From assembly GCA_963773765.1 (NCBI GenBank), contig CAVZCC010000004.1, positions 164,278 through 228,277 of the forward strand: a DNA stretch of 64,000 bases, given 5' to 3'. The notes beneath the pieces were generated by a model. That model was given only the letters and a program-made list of their open reading frames with translations, was not told the origin of the DNA and did no database searches. Source of the DNA: CAVZCC01 sp963773765 (GTDB lineage: Bacteria > Actinomycetota > Acidimicrobiia > Acidimicrobiales > Microtrichaceae). Positions 56,717-64,000 of this stretch are shown here, in pieces (the stretch's first letter is position 1; each line of letters begins with the position of its first letter). Position numbers and translations under genes: made by a program.

Positions 56717-56778
56717 TTGCACGGTGTAACGGAACGGCCCACCGGACTCTTCCCGGTCGGGTCGAAAAATCCGCGGGG

Positions 56779-56784
56779 TAGCGT
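56779..56784 (+). promoter_or_regulatory. TAGCGT -10 box, leaderless start of rapZ
   Basis: TAGCGT ends 6 bases before GTG 56791. Confidence 0.5.
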
Positions 56785-56790
56785 GAGGGC

Positions 56791-57642
56791 GTGGTCGAGT
56801 TCCTGGTCATCACGGGTCTGTCCGGCGCCGGGCGTACCCAGTTCGGCAACACCCTGGAGGACCTGGGCTGGTTCGTGATCGACAACCTGCCCTCCGAGTT
56901 GATCCCCAAGGTCGCAGAGCTGGCCCGGTTCCAGGACACGGGCGCCCCGGTGGCCCTGGTGGTCGGCACCGGCACGGACCTGGACGCGGTCGGTCCGGCC
57001 CTGGACGACCTGCGGGCCTCCGGGGCCCACGTGCGCACGGTCTTCCTGGACGCGGCCACCACCACGTTGGTGCGGCGCTACGGCGAGTCGAAGCGCCGCC
57101 ACCCCATGCTGGACGAGCACGACACGGTCGAGGCCGCCATCCAGGCCGAGCGCAAGCAGCTGGAGGGGGTCCGGGAGTCGGCGGACATTCTGGTGGACAC
57201 CTCGGACATGAACGTGCACGACCTGCGGGCCCGGGTGACGGAGTTGTTCGGGGACGACACCGGGGGTGGGTCCACCCAGCTCACGGTGATGTCGTTCGGG
57301 TACAAGCACGGTGTCCCGCCCGACGTGGACCTGGTGTTCGACTGCCGCTTCCTGCCCAACCCGTACTGGGTGGAACAGCTCCGGCCGCTGACCGGCCTGG
57401 ACGGCGAGATCCAGGACTACGTCAACTCCTTCCCGCTCACGGGCGACTTCCTGGGACGGCTCGAGGACCTGTTGGAGCTGCTGCTGCCGGCCTACCTGTC
57501 CGAGGGCAAGGCCCTGCTCACCATCGCGTTCGGCTGCACCGGGGGGCGGCACCGGTCGGTGGCGATCGCGGAGCAGGTGGCGGCGTGGTTGCGGGGGCGG
57601 GACCTGGAGCCGCGCATCCGTCACCGGGACGTGGGCAAGTGA
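56791..57642 (+). CDS. rapZ: RapZ-family nucleotide-binding protein
   Basis: A protein of 283 residues. In enterobacteria RapZ is an RNase adapter sensing glucosamine-6-phosphate; in actinobacteria the role is less clear. The N-terminal P-loop is LVITGLSGAGRTQFGNTLEDLGWFVIDNLP, with Arg where the Walker A Lys is usual, a form I know from actinobacterial homologs. The C-terminal domain has VMSFGYKHGVPPDVDLVFDCRFLPNPYW and IAFGCTGGRHRSVAIAEQVAAWL. Length is normal. It overlaps yvcK by GTGA, the conserved rapZ-yvcK pair. Confidence 0.95.
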   Translation: MVEFLVITGLSGAGRTQFGNTLEDLGWFVIDNLPSELIPKVAELARFQDTGAPVALVVGTGTDLDAVGPALDDLRASGAHVRTVFLDAATTTLVRRYGESKRRHPMLDEHDTVEAAIQAERKQLEGVRESADILVDTSDMNVHDLRARVTELFGDDTGGGSTQLTVMSFGYKHGVPPDVDLVFDCRFLPNPYWVEQLRPLTGLDGEIQDYVNSFPLTGDFLGRLEDLLELLLPAYLSEGKALLTIAFGCTGGRHRSVAIAEQVAAWLRGRDLEPRIRHRDVGK

Positions 57643-58526
57643 ACGTGGACCTGACCGGTGGACCGGCGGTGGTCGCGGTCGGCGGTGGCCACGGGCTGGC
57701 CGCGTCGTTGCTGGCGGCGCGCCGCTACGCCGGGTCGATCACGGCGGTGGTGTCGGTGGCGGACAACGGCGGCTCCACCGGCCGGCTCCGGGCCGCCTCG
57801 CCCCGCCCGGCCCCCGGGGACCTGCGCAAGTGCCTGGTGGCCCTGGCCGGGCGGCCCTCGCCGTTGTCCCGGGCCATGGAGCACCGGTTCGACTCCGGCG
57901 ACCTGGCCGGCCACGCCTTCGGCAACCTCCTCATCGCGGCGCTGGAGGAGTCCGAGGGCGACCTGGTGGGCGTGCTGGACGAGATCGGGACGCTGCTGGG
58001 GACGGTGGGCCGGGTGCTGCCCACCACCACCGTGCCGGTGGAGCTGCGGGCCACCGTGGACTCCGGCGCCACGGTCCGTGGCCAGGTGGCCGTGGCGGCC
58101 CGGGCCGACCTCCAGCGGGTGATGCTGGAACCAGCGGACGTGCCGGCCTGCCCCGACGCGGTGGCGGCGTTGGCCCGGGCCGACCAGGTGGTGCTGGGCC
58201 CGGGATCGCTCTACACGAGCGTGCTGGCGGCCACCGCGGTGCCGGGGATCCGGGACGCGCTCGCCGCGGCGTCCGACCGCCTGGTCTACGTCTGCAACCT
58301 GCGCCCCCAGGCCTCCGAGACGTCCGGGTACGGGGTGGCGGACCATGTCGACGCCCTCCGGCGCCACGGCGTCGAGCCCTCCGTGGTGCTGTACGACCCG
58401 GCCACCATCGACGACGCAGGGGCGGTTGCGGGTGCGCTGGCATGCCCGCTGGCCCGGCCGTCGGGCCTGGCGCACGACCCGGACCTGCTGGGACGGGCGC
58501 TGGGCGGCCTGGTCCGCCGCGGCTGA
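57639..58526 (+). CDS. yvcK: YvcK/CofD-family gluconeogenesis factor
   Basis: A protein of 295 residues, start GTG 57639 overlapping the rapZ stop. Family blocks are VVAVGGGHGLAASLLAARRY, VVSVADNGGSTGRLR, PAPGDLRKCLVALAG, then GHAFGNLLIAALEESEGDLV and QVVLGPGSLYTSVLAATAV. The C-terminal block VYVCNLRPQASETSGYGVADHVDAL is also typical. YvcK binds UDP-sugars and affects cell-wall precursor and carbon metabolism in other Gram-positives. The next gene is gap; whiA, which commonly follows yvcK in actinobacteria, is not here. Confidence 0.94.
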   Translation: MNVDLTGGPAVVAVGGGHGLAASLLAARRYAGSITAVVSVADNGGSTGRLRAASPRPAPGDLRKCLVALAGRPSPLSRAMEHRFDSGDLAGHAFGNLLIAALEESEGDLVGVLDEIGTLLGTVGRVLPTTTVPVELRATVDSGATVRGQVAVAARADLQRVMLEPADVPACPDAVAALARADQVVLGPGSLYTSVLAATAVPGIRDALAAASDRLVYVCNLRPQASETSGYGVADHVDALRRHGVEPSVVLYDPATIDDAGAVAGALACPLARPSGLAHDPDLLGRALGGLVRRG

Positions 58527-58536
58527 ACCCAGGAAC

Positions 58537-58555
58537 CGCCACGCTGCGTGGCGAT
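58537..58555. terminator. Small hairpin after yvcK
   Basis: CGCCACG and CGTGGCG form a 7-base stem with a 3-base loop a few bases past the yvcK stop. A second GC stem lies near 58590. Either could end the rapZ-yvcK transcript. There is no T-run. Confidence 0.35.
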
Positions 58556-58643
58556 TGGCACAGCGCGCCGGTCGCGTGCTCGCATAGGGGCGAGCCCCGC
58601 CACACACGCGGGGACGATGATCGAACTCACCCAGGGGAGTGAC

Positions 58644-59654
58644 ATGACGATTCGCGTGGGGATCAACGGCTTCGGCCGGATCGGGCGCAACTTCTTCCGT
58701 GCCGCCAAGCAGCGGGGCGCAGACATCGACTTCGTGGCCGTGAACGACCTCGGGTCGCTGGACATCATGGCGCACCTGCTCAAGCGTGACTCGGTGGCCG
58801 GCACCTACCCGGGCATCGTCAAGGAGGTCGACGGCGGCATCGACGTGGACGGCGACGTCCTCAAGGTGGTCTCGCACCGCAACCCGGCCGAGATCCCCTG
58901 GGGCGAGCTGGGCGTCGACGTGGTGATCGAGTCCACCGGCATCTTCACCGACCGTGACTCGGCGGCGGCCCACCTGGACGGCGGCGCCCCCCGGGTGATC
59001 GTGTCGGCCCCGTGCGGCGGCGCGGACGCCACCTTCGTGGTGGGCGTCAACGACGACACCTTCGATCCGGCCAAGGACTTCGTGGTGTCCAACGCCTCGT
59101 GCACCACCAACTGCTTCGTGCCGCTCATCAAGGTCCTGGACGACGCCTTCGGCGTGGAGAAGGGCCTGATGAACACGATCCACGCCTACACCGGCGACCA
59201 GATGCTGGTGGACGGCCCCCACAAGGACCTGCGCCGGGCCCGTGCCGCCGCGATCAACATCGTGCCCACCTCCACCGGCGCGGCCCGGGCCACCGGCCTG
59301 GTGCTGCAGTCGATGCAGGGCAAGCTGGACGGCACGTCCCTGCGGGTCCCGGTCCCGACCGGCTCCATCACCGACTTCGTTGGTGTGCTGGGCCAGGACG
59401 TGACCGTCGACCAGGTCAACGCCGCGTTCAAGGCCGCCGCCTCCGAGGGTCGGCTCAAGGGGATCCTGGAGTACAGCGACGAGCCACTGGTCAGCTCGGA
59501 CATCGTGGGCTCCACCTACAGCTCCATCTTCGACTCCGGCCTGACCATGGCCATGGGCAACCTGATCAAGGTGCTGTCCTGGTACGACAACGAGACCGGC
59601 TACTCCAACCGCCTCGTGGACCTGGCCCTCATCGTCGGCGCCGCCAACAAGTGA
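58644..59654 (+). CDS. gap: Glyceraldehyde-3-phosphate dehydrogenase, type I
   Basis: A protein of 336 residues. ATG 58644 is preceded by CAGGGGAG; the open frame upstream to 58548 is not conserved. The NAD site is RVGINGFGRIGRNFFRA; the active-site Cys is in FVVSNASCTTNCFVPL; the His is in GLMNTIHAYTGDQMLVDGPHKDLRRAR; and NIVPTSTGAARATG and SWYDNETGYSNRLVDL complete the family. It oxidises glyceraldehyde-3-P to 1,3-bisphosphoglycerate. It leads the glycolytic run gap-pgk-tpiA, with gaps of 34 and 24 bases. Confidence 0.98.
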   Translation: MTIRVGINGFGRIGRNFFRAAKQRGADIDFVAVNDLGSLDIMAHLLKRDSVAGTYPGIVKEVDGGIDVDGDVLKVVSHRNPAEIPWGELGVDVVIESTGIFTDRDSAAAHLDGGAPRVIVSAPCGGADATFVVGVNDDTFDPAKDFVVSNASCTTNCFVPLIKVLDDAFGVEKGLMNTIHAYTGDQMLVDGPHKDLRRARAAAINIVPTSTGAARATGLVLQSMQGKLDGTSLRVPVPTGSITDFVGVLGQDVTVDQVNAAFKAAASEGRLKGILEYSDEPLVSSDIVGSTYSSIFDSGLTMAMGNLIKVLSWYDNETGYSNRLVDLALIVGAANK

Positions 59655-59688
59655 TCGTCCCGACCGGTTCGGCACAGCGAGGGCCAGC

Positions 59689-60828
59689 ATGAAGTTCGGC
59701 GTCCCGGAACTCGAGGACCTCGGCGACGTGGACGGGAAGTCGGTGCTGGTTCGCGCCGACTTCAACGTCCCGCTGCGCGACGGCCGGATCACCGACGACC
59801 TCCGGATCCGGGCCGCCCTGCCCACCCTGCACTGGCTCCTGGAACGGGGGGCGCGGGTCACGGCCTGCACCCACCTGGGGCGTCCCAAGGGAGCGCCGGA
59901 CCCGGCGTACTCGGTGGAGCCGGTGCGGGCCCGCCTGGCCGAGCTGGCACCGGGGGTGGAGCTGCTCGAGAACCTGCGGTTCGACCCGGGCGAGACGGCC
60001 AACGAGTCCCGCTTCGTCGACGAGCTGGTGGCCGGCCACGACCTGTACGTGAACGACGCCTTCGGGGCGTCGCACCGGGCCCATGCGTCCATCGTGGGAC
60101 CGCCGACCCGGCTGCCGTCGGCCGCCGGACGCCTCCTGGCCAAGGAGGTGGAGGTCCTGCTGGGGCTGCGCGAGCACCCGGGTCGGCCCTTCGTGGCCAT
60201 CACCGGTGGCTCCAAGGTGTCGGACAAGCTGGGCGTGCTGACCGCCCTGCTGGACAGCGCTGACCAGATCATCATCGGGGGCGGGATGTGCTTCACGTTC
60301 TTCGCCGCCATGGGCCATTCCATCGGGAACTCCCTGTGCGAACAGGACCAGATCCCCGCCTGCGCGGAGCTGCTGGAGGCCCACGGCGACCGGCTGTTCC
60401 TGCCCGAGGACGTGGTGGGCCTGGGCCCGGGGGGCAAGATCGGTGACCCGTCGGCCGGTGGCGAGGTCCGGAACTTCGGGCGGTCCCTCCCGGACGGCTG
60501 GATGGGTCTGGACATCGGGCCCGGCTCGGCCGCCGCCTTCGGCGACCTGATCGCAGAGGCGCGCACCGTGCTGTGGAACGGCCCGATGGGTGTCTTCGAG
60601 GACCCCCGGTTCGAGGCCGGCACCCGCGCCGTGGCCCAGGCCGTGGCCGAGTGCCGGGGCTTCACGGTGATCGGCGGCGGCGACTCCGCCGCCGCGGTCG
60701 CCCAGTTCGGGCTGGCCGACCAGGTGGACCACATCTCCACCGGGGGCGGGGCCTCGTTGGAGCTCATCGAGCAGGGCGACCTGCCGGGGCTGGACGCACT
60801 CCGTCACGCATCCAACGCCACCACCTGA
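59689..60828 (+). CDS. pgk: Phosphoglycerate kinase
   Basis: A protein of 379 residues, slightly shorter than the usual 390-400. It transfers phosphate from 1,3-bisphosphoglycerate to ADP. Signatures are KSVLVRADFNVPLRDGRITDDLRI, TACTHLGRPKG, LLENLRFDPGETANESRFVDELV, DLYVNDAFGASHRAHASIVG and, for the nucleotide, AITGGSKVSDKLGVL, VLWNGPMGVFEDPRFEAGT and FTVIGGGDSAAAVAQFG with HISTGGGASLELIEQ. All substrate-binding residues appear present. It belongs to the gap-pgk-tpiA operon. Confidence 0.98.
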   Translation: MKFGVPELEDLGDVDGKSVLVRADFNVPLRDGRITDDLRIRAALPTLHWLLERGARVTACTHLGRPKGAPDPAYSVEPVRARLAELAPGVELLENLRFDPGETANESRFVDELVAGHDLYVNDAFGASHRAHASIVGPPTRLPSAAGRLLAKEVEVLLGLREHPGRPFVAITGGSKVSDKLGVLTALLDSADQIIIGGGMCFTFFAAMGHSIGNSLCEQDQIPACAELLEAHGDRLFLPEDVVGLGPGGKIGDPSAGGEVRNFGRSLPDGWMGLDIGPGSAAAFGDLIAEARTVLWNGPMGVFEDPRFEAGTRAVAQAVAECRGFTVIGGGDSAAAVAQFGLADQVDHISTGGGASLELIEQGDLPGLDALRHASNATT

Positions 60829-60852
60829 ACCAACCTGCCTGAAGGGACCACC

Positions 60853-61633
60853 ATGGCCGTCTCCCGCAAGCCGATCATCAGCGGCAACTGGAAGATGCAC
60901 AAGAACCACTTCGAGGCCATCCAGGCCGTCCAGAAGCTGCACTACCGCCTGGACAAGGACGACCACAGCGAGGTCGACGTCACGGTGCACCCGCCCTTCA
61001 CCGACCTGCGGTCCGTGCAGACGCTGATCGAGGCCGACCGCATGAAGATCGAGCTGGGCGCCCAGAACTGCTTCTGGGAGAACGAGGGTGCCTTCACCGG
61101 CGAGGTGTCGCCGTCGATGCTGGCCAAGCTGGACGTGTCCCACGTGATCGTGGGCCACTCCGAGCGCCGCGAGTACTTCGGGGAGACCGACGAGTCGGTC
61201 AACAAGAAGGTCAAGGCGGTGATCGCCCACCGGGATGACGCCGATCATGTGCTGCGGGGAGACCCTGGAGGAGCGGGAGGCCGGCCAGGCCGAGTCCAAG
61301 GTGGACGGCCAGGTCCGGGCGGGCCTGCAGGGGCTGTCCAAGGACCAGGTGGCCGCCCTGGTCATCGCCTACGAGCCCATCTGGGCCATCGGCACGGGCC
61401 GGACCGCCACCTCCGAGGACGCCCAGGCCATGTGCGCCCACATCCGCAGCATCGTGGCCGATGCCTTCGGCGCCGATGCTGCCGCCGCGGTGCGCATCCA
61501 GTACGGCGGGTCGGTCAAGCCGGGCAACATCGCCGAGCTCATGGGCCAGGCCGACATCGACGGCGCCCTGGTCGGCGGCGCGGCCCTGGATCCCGACGAG
61601 TTCGCGGCGATCGTCCAGTTCCGCAACCACTGA
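60853..61633 (+). CDS. tpiA: Triosephosphate isomerase (one frame break)
   Basis: About 259 residues after one base is removed. It interconverts dihydroxyacetone phosphate and glyceraldehyde-3-P. ATG 60853 follows GAAGGGA. The first part has ISGNWKMHKNHFEAIQAV (catalytic Lys), LGAQNCFWENEGAFTGEVSP and VIVGHSERREYFGETD (catalytic His). After the break come MTPIMCCGETLEEREAG, LVIAYEPIWAIGTGRTA (catalytic Glu) and IQYGGSVKPGN with DGALVGGAALDPDEF. The frame changes near 61235, in CACCGGGATG; 781 minus 1 is 260 codons. As this enzyme is normally essential and no second copy is in view, the break is most likely a sequence error. Confidence 0.93.
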
Positions 61634-61706
61634 CCGAACCCCCGGTCCGCTCGGGCGGCGAGCGGGTTCGGTCCGGGCCGAGTTCAACGGTCCCGGCGGC
61701 TGGGTC

Positions 61707-61712
61707 TATCCT
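61707..61712 (+). promoter_or_regulatory. TATCCT -10 box, leaderless start of secG
   Basis: TATCCT ends 8 bases before GTG 61721. Confidence 0.5.
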
Positions 61713-61720
61713 CTGGCCCC

Positions 61721-61960
61721 GTGGACATCGTCGTGCTCATCCTCTGGATCCTTCAGTTCGCCCTGGGGATCGGGGTCATCTTCCTGGTGCTGATCCACAG
61801 CGGCCGGGGTGGCGGCCTGTCGGACATGTTCGGCGGCGGGCTGGGCGCATCGGCGGCGGGCTCCACCGTGATGGAGAAGAACCTGGACCGCATCACCGTG
61901 GTGCTGGCCCTGATCTTCGCGTTCAACACCCTCATCCTGGCGCTGTTGATCGACGCCTGA
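61721..61960 (+). CDS. secG: Preprotein translocase subunit SecG
   Basis: A protein of 79 residues with two membrane helices: IVVLILWILQFALGIGVIFLVLIH and ITVVLALIFAFNTLILALLI. Between them is the SecG loop SGRGGGLSDMFGGGLGASAAGSTVMEKNLDR, typical of bacterial SecG. It assists the SecYEG channel. It follows tpiA, a conserved order. Its last 29 bases overlap the end of the convergent PAP2 gene. Confidence 0.95.
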   Translation: MDIVVLILWILQFALGIGVIFLVLIHSGRGGGLSDMFGGGLGASAAGSTVMEKNLDRITVVLALIFAFNTLILALLIDA

Positions 61961-62660
61961 TCGGTCCCCCGGGGTCGGCCCGCTGGTCGTCACGCCGGCG
62001 TCGGACCGTCCCCACCACCTCGCCCACCGCGCCGCCGATGAGCGCCCCGGCGATCACGTCGCCGGGGTAGTGCACGCCGGTGTGGACGCGCGACCAGCCG
62101 ACCGCGGCGGCTGCGAACCGGACCGGGAGCGCCACCCAGGGCATCTCGCCCCCCAGGGCGTTGGCGAAGGCGAACGCCGATGCCGAGTGGCCCGACGGGA
62201 ACGACGTGGACGTGGGCAGCGGCACGTGGCGGTCGGTGAGGACACCGTGCAGCTCCCGGTCGGGGCGGGAGCGGTGCATCAGCCGCTTGAGGGGCTGGTT
62301 GATGATGAACGAGGTGATGCCGATCGCCACCACCCCGTCGATCGCGGCCTGGCGGCCGCGCCGGCCCCCCAGGAGGGCGGTGGCCCCGGCGATGCCGAGC
62401 CACAGCTTGGAGTGGTCGGCCAGGAGGGCGAGCTGGCGGAACCGCTCGTCCAGGGTGGGGGTGGGGACCTCTGCCACGGCGGCGTAGACGGCGACGTCCA
62501 GGTCCTCCAGCTCGGCCACGACCGATGCGCTCCACGCGCCGGCCGTGCCGCTGGCGGCCAGTCGTCCGAACCGCGGCCGTCCGCCACTACCGTCGGGGTC
62601 GTCCGGGCCGCCGCCCGGGCCGCTCGCAGGGTCCCTCGGATCCGATGACGTGGAGGTCAT
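61932..62660 (-). CDS. PAP2-family phosphatase
   Basis: A protein of 242 residues starting at ATG 62660. The lipid-phosphatase motifs are all visible: KRLMHRSRPDRELHG (K-x6-RP), FPSGHSASAFAFANALG (PSGH) and GWSRVHTGVHYPGDVIAGALIG (SR-x5-H-x3-D). About four or five hydrophobic helices surround them. It would dephosphorylate phosphatidic acid or undecaprenyl-pyrophosphate type lipids at the membrane. The first ~35 residues are Pro/Gly/Asp-rich. Its start codon shares bases with the start of the divergent kinase gene, fitting a lipid-phosphate pair. A GACACT box 6 bases upstream on the minus strand may be its -10, inside the neighbour. Confidence 0.9.
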   Translation of the reverse strand: MTSTSSDPRDPASGPGGGPDDPDGSGGRPRFGRLAASGTAGAWSASVVAELEDLDVAVYAAVAEVPTPTLDERFRQLALLADHSKLWLGIAGATALLGGRRGRQAAIDGVVAIGITSFIINQPLKRLMHRSRPDRELHGVLTDRHVPLPTSTSFPSGHSASAFAFANALGGEMPWVALPVRFAAAAVGWSRVHTGVHYPGDVIAGALIGGAVGEVVGTVRRRRDDQRADPGGPIRRRSTAPG

Positions 62661-64000
62661 GGCCCGAGTGTCGCACGCCGACCAGCCTGAGATGGCCATC
62701 GAGGCCCCGGGCACCGTGTCGCCCCGCCGCCGGGTCCTGGCCGCGACGTCGCTGGTCCTCGGCCCGGTCGGGTTCGCCATGGTCCTGTACGGCTTCATCC
62801 ACGGCCTCCCGCAGCTCCTGGGAGCGATGCTCGTCCTGGCCGCCGCCGGCGGGTGCGTGTGGGAGGGGCTGGGCCGCCGGTCCGTGGCGCGATGGACCTG
62901 GTCCGGGATCGCCGCCGGGCTCGTGATCCTGGGTGCGGTGCTGGTCTGGGCCTCCGGTCGGGAGGTGGTGTGGATCCTCATCGGCCTGGTGGTGGCCGTC
63001 GCCGGAGGCAGCGCGGCGGGGTCCGCGCTGCTGCACGCTCCACGGCAGGGCGGCCGGCGCTCCCTCCGGCGCAGCGGACGGGTGCCACGACGACCGGTGC
63101 TGTTCGTCAACCCCCGGTCCGGGGGTGGGACGGCGGAGCGGGTCGGCCTGGCGGCCGCGGCCCGGGACCGGGGGATCCATGTGGTGGAGCTGGGGGAGGG
63201 GGACGACCTGTCGGCCCTGGCCCGCCGTGCCGTCACGGACGGCGCGGACTGCCTGGGCGCCGCGGGCGGGGACGGCACGCTGGCGCTGGTGGCCGGGGTC
63301 GCCATCGAGGCCGACGTGCCGTTCGTGTGCGTGCCGGCCGGGACCCGCAACCACTTCGCCCTGGACGTGGGGCTGGACCGCCAGGACCCCCTCGGGGCAC
63401 TGGACGCGTTCGGGGAGTCCTACAAGAAGCGGATCGACGTGGCGGAGGTGAACGGCCGGCTCTTCCTCAACAACGTGTCCGTCGGCGCCTACGGCGAGGT
63501 GGTGGCGGACGAGCAGTACCGGGATCGCAAGATCGGCACCGCGCTGGCCAAGCTGCCCCAGCTGATCGGCCCGGAATCGGAGCAGTTGGACCTGCGGTTC
63601 ACCGACGGGGACGGCGTGGCCCATGAGAGCGCCATCGTGGTGCACGTGTCCAACAACGCCTACGAGCTGGCTCCCCGGCCGGGGTTCGGCACCCGTCCCA
63701 GCATGAGCGACGGCCTGTTGGGGGTGGTCGCGGTGGTGCAGGGGGCCGGCCTGGCCGCACCGGTGCGGGTGATCCGGTGGGAGTCGCCGACCCTGACCCT
63801 GCAGTCGGCGGGGCCCATCGCAGCCGGACTGGACGGTGAGGCGGTCGAGCTGGAGCCCCCGGCCCGCTTCAGCATCCGGCCCGGCGTGCTGCGCCTGAGG
63901 ATCCCGACCCACGCCGTGGGCGTGTCGCCCGCGGCGCTGCGCCCACGCCTGAGCCGCCGGACGGTGGAACGGCTCTGGGCACTGTCCATGGGCCGGGTCC
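62659..64000 (+). CDS. Diacylglycerol-kinase-type lipid kinase with N-terminal membrane domain, cut by the window end
   Basis: The frame is open from ATG 62659 to the window end, 447 codons, with no stop seen. Residues ~25-125 contain about four hydrophobic segments (SLVLGPVGFAMVLYGFI; LLGAMLVLAAAGGCV; IAAGLVILGAVLVWA; VVWILIGLVVAVAGG). From about residue 142 comes a DAGK/sphingosine-kinase catalytic domain: PVLFVNPRSGGGTAERVGLA, CLGAAGGDGTLALVAGVA (GGDGT) and FVCVPAGTRNHFALDVGLDR, then RLFLNNVSVGAYGEVV. It would phosphorylate a lipid such as diacylglycerol at the membrane. Because of the shared start with PAP2, the true start could be a later codon, such as ATG 62692. Confidence 0.85.
   Translation, partial: MARVSHADQPEMAIEAPGTVSPRRRVLAATSLVLGPVGFAMVLYGFIHGLPQLLGAMLVLAAAGGCVWEGLGRRSVARWTWSGIAAGLVILGAVLVWASGREVVWILIGLVVAVAGGSAAGSALLHAPRQGGRRSLRRSGRVPRRPVLFVNPRSGGGTAERVGLAAAARDRGIHVVELGEGDDLSALARRAVTDGADCLGAAGGDGTLALVAGVAIEADVPFVCVPAGTRNHFALDVGLDRQDPLGALDAFGESYKKRIDVAEVNGRLFLNNVSVGAYGEVVADEQYRDRKIGTALAKLPQLIGPESEQLDLRFTDGDGVAHESAIVVHVSNNAYELAPRPGFGTRPSMSDGLLGVVAVVQGAGLAAPVRVIRWESPTLTLQSAGPIAAGLDGEAVELEPPARFSIRPGVLRLRIPTHAVGVSPAALRPRLSRRTVERLWALSMGRV

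Overview
The window is 64 kb of high-GC bacterial DNA, tightly packed, with no gap over 300 bases that lacks a gene. I read it as an actinobacterial chromosome, probably class Acidimicrobiia. The reasons are the order uvrA ... uvrC-tdk-methyltransferase, then rapZ-yvcK-gap-pgk-tpiA-secG; a protein acetyltransferase with its GNAT domain at the N-terminus; a RapZ with the GAGR form of the P-loop; many GTG starts; and many start codons placed 5-9 bases after a TANNNT box, as expected for leaderless mRNAs. The class is inference; the phylum is fairly safe. No rRNA, tRNA, CRISPR array, transposase or phage gene was seen.

Region by region. 1-6.6 kb: the end of an MFS transporter, two small secreted lipoproteins, a large CocE-type lipoprotein hydrolase, an alpha/beta hydrolase and a zinc-free quinone-oxidoreductase-type MDR protein. 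6.7-10.9 kb: an orphan molybdopterin oxidoreductase and a DUF885 peptidase-like protein, preceded by a G-rich hexamer repeat. 10.9-21.2 kb: acyl metabolism and central carbon genes (Pat-like acetyltransferase, acyl-CoA dehydrogenase, DUF971, a second MDR protein, class III nucleotidyl cyclase, citrate synthase, LysR regulator, HAD-PlsC acyltransferase). 21.2-25.5 kb: two convergent paralogous exported proteins of unknown function and a large membrane protein.

25.6-35.5 kb is the main accessory block: one long minus-strand gene train with overlapping starts and stops. It encodes a full GDP-D-glycero-D-manno-heptose route (GmhA, HddA, GmhB, HddC), a small transaldolase that could make its sedoheptulose-7-phosphate precursor, an epimerase, a membrane-anchored GT2 glycosyltransferase, three SAM methyltransferases (one TylF-like) and a polytopic GT-C-like protein. 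This looks like a pathway for a methylated heptose-containing surface glycan. The stretch 28.9-35.4 kb is visibly less GC-rich in places and carries many frame breaks; each break I could trace is cured by removing bases, never by adding them.

35.5-43 kb: aconitase with a divergent GntR regulator, a nitroreductase, three Flp-type pilin genes (two with identical proteins) and a NarL-type two-component system. 43.1-64 kb is conserved core: coaE, uvrB, aroC, uvrA, nadA, a secreted hydrolase, uvrC, tdk, a methyltransferase, a fasciclin lipoprotein, rapZ, yvcK, gap, pgk, tpiA, secG, a PAP2 phosphatase and a membrane-fused diacylglycerol-kinase-type protein cut by the window end. whiA, often found between yvcK and gap in actinobacteria, is absent from that position.

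Single-base frame breaks occur in at least twelve genes, including the normally essential tpiA. In the eight genes where I could test it, removing exactly the suspected extra bases restores a length divisible by three. I treat these as probable sequence errors, not real pseudogenes, and annotate the full genes.
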